From Pseudomonas sp. (lineage in GTDB: Bacteria > Pseudomonadota > Gammaproteobacteria > Pseudomonadales > Pseudomonadaceae), in assembly GCA_003523465.1 (NCBI GenBank), contig DQAA01000119.1, positions 1-5,071 on the forward strand: a DNA stretch of 5,071 bases. Reading direction: 5' to 3'. The number at the start of each line of letters is the position of its first letter. The stretch's first letter is position 1. The position numbers were made by a program, and so were the translations under genes. The notes beneath the pieces were generated by a model. That model did no database searches, was not told the origin of the DNA, and saw nothing but the letters and a program-made list of their open reading frames with translations. Below, piece after piece: positions 4,310 to 5,071 of the stretch.

Positions 4310-5071
4310 TCAGGACAGATACCTGGCCTGCAACTTCTCCAACGTGGCCGCATCGGCCTCGCCGGTAACCGGCAATCCGTGACTGGCCTGGAATGCCCTC
4401 AGCGCCTTGCCCAGCGCTTCGGGCCCGTTGTCGCCAGTGGCGTAGCCAAGATTGGCCAAACGCTTGCCGACACCTGAAGGCTGGTCCAGCGGATCGACGT
4501 GGCCGATGTTGAAGGTATGGGCCCGCTGCTGGTCGCCGCTGCCGATCAGGATCCGCACGCGCTGCACGCTGGGCGAGGTGACCAGCGTGACGAAGCCGTC
4601 CGCGTCGGTCACTCCGGCGCAGTCGGGGCTGACCTTGTCATCCAGGTATTCCAGGCTGGCGAGGTACTGCTCATTGACCCTGGGCTCGCCGTTGGCCAAA
4701 AAGCGCACCCGGAACACATCCGGTACGCCCAGGCGCTTGATCCGGTAGCGCTTGCCGCTGTCCACCGCGATGCTTTTGTCCCGCGGCGCGGGGATGTACA
4801 GGCTGTCGCCGGGAGCCAGGATGTTCATCTGCTTGCGCTGGTTGCGCAGCGCCTCGTTTTCCGGCAATTGCCACAGGGTGTCGGCGAAGAATCCGTAGCG
4901 CTCGGCCAGCTTGGCGGTGCATTCGCCTTGCTCGACGGTGTGAGTGAAACCCGAGGCAGCGGCACTGGCAGGCGCTTGCCACGGGGCATCGCCGGATGCG
5001 CTGGCCGCGGACTCGATGGCCAGGGTGGCATCGAGGGCCCAGGCGTCCTTGTCCAGCGAGGGCAGGCGCAG
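4310..5071 (-). CDS. LysM / peptidoglycan-binding domain protein, C-terminal 253 residues (5' end outside window)
   Basis: The frame is open from the right edge (codon 5071-5069) to TGA at 4312-4310. Visible domains: an Ala/Ser-rich linker (about 15-41), a LysM domain (about 43-94; THTVEQGECTAKLAERYGF through ILAPGDSLYIP), a beta-sandwich, carbohydrate- or Ig-like region (about 105-187; with VTDADGFVTL) and a PG_binding_1 domain (about 197-253; KRLANLGYATGD, LRAFQASHGLPVTGEADAAT). LysM binds N-acetylglucosamine-containing glycans and the last domain binds peptidoglycan. Proteins with this three-part layout are commonly found beside VgrG, Rhs and type VI effector genes, so it is probably an accessory or targeting protein of a toxin cluster whose other genes lie to the right. 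An apparent start at 4867 is only an internal TTG inside the LysM domain. GC is high, near that of core genes, unlike the hydrolase behind it. Confidence 0.85.
   Translation of the reverse strand: MRLPSLDKDAWALDATLAIESAASASGDAPWQAPASAAASGFTHTVEQGECTAKLAERYGFFADTLWQLPENEALRNQRKQMNILAPGDSLYIPAPRDKSIAVDSGKRYRIKRLGVPDVFRVRFLANGEPRVNEQYLASLEYLDDKVSPDCAGVTDADGFVTLVTSPSVQRVRILIGSGDQQRAHTFNIGHVDPLDQPSGVGKRLANLGYATGDNGPEALGKALRAFQASHGLPVTGEADAATLEKLQARYLS

Noticed and set aside
1..5071. CRISPR array, insertion sequence or transposase
   Set aside because: No regularly spaced repeats, no terminal inverted repeats flanking an ORF and no transposase motifs were seen.

Overview
The window looks like Pseudomonas chromosome. 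The evidence is the strongly GC-rich coding sequence, an RsuA-type pseudouridine synthase, a PhaG 3-hydroxyacyl transferase/thioesterase with the Pseudomonas N-terminus, and a tRNA-Gly. The species cannot be fixed from the sequence alone.

Left part (1-1933), probable core genome, all on the + strand. It holds the C-terminal 165 residues of rsuA, then a 326-base gap with a perfect 8-bp inverted repeat (possible operator) and a GC-rich hairpin. Next come a complete phaG (294 aa), a 71-bp nested palindrome with a UACG-type tetraloop that probably ends phaG transcription, and a tRNA-Gly(CCC) with its own promoter.

Middle part (1934-2752), junction and debris. Nothing coding is convincing for about 245 bases after the tRNA. 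Then come a 23-codon ORF with a good ribosome binding site and a HicB-family antitoxin-like ORF. The HicB ORF has an excellent Shine-Dalgarno sequence and an intact N-terminal domain, but it ends by an apparent one-base frameshift before the DNA-binding half. No HicA toxin gene is visible. A tRNA 3' end followed by gene remnants is typical of an integration site.

Right part (2753-5071), accessory, both genes on the - strand and probably one transcript. The upstream gene, running off the right edge, is a LysM / beta-sandwich / peptidoglycan-binding protein of a kind often found in type VI secretion (VgrG) and related toxin clusters. Its stop codon is followed 51 bases later by the GTG of a 501-residue ComEC/Rec2-like metallo-beta-lactamase-fold hydrolase. 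That hydrolase has no membrane segments and carries a helical tail ending in a CPxC-x12-CPxC zinc ribbon. It has visibly lower GC than its neighbours. This pair is the most interesting content of the window: a candidate envelope-linked toxin/effector or defence module whose remaining genes would lie to the right.
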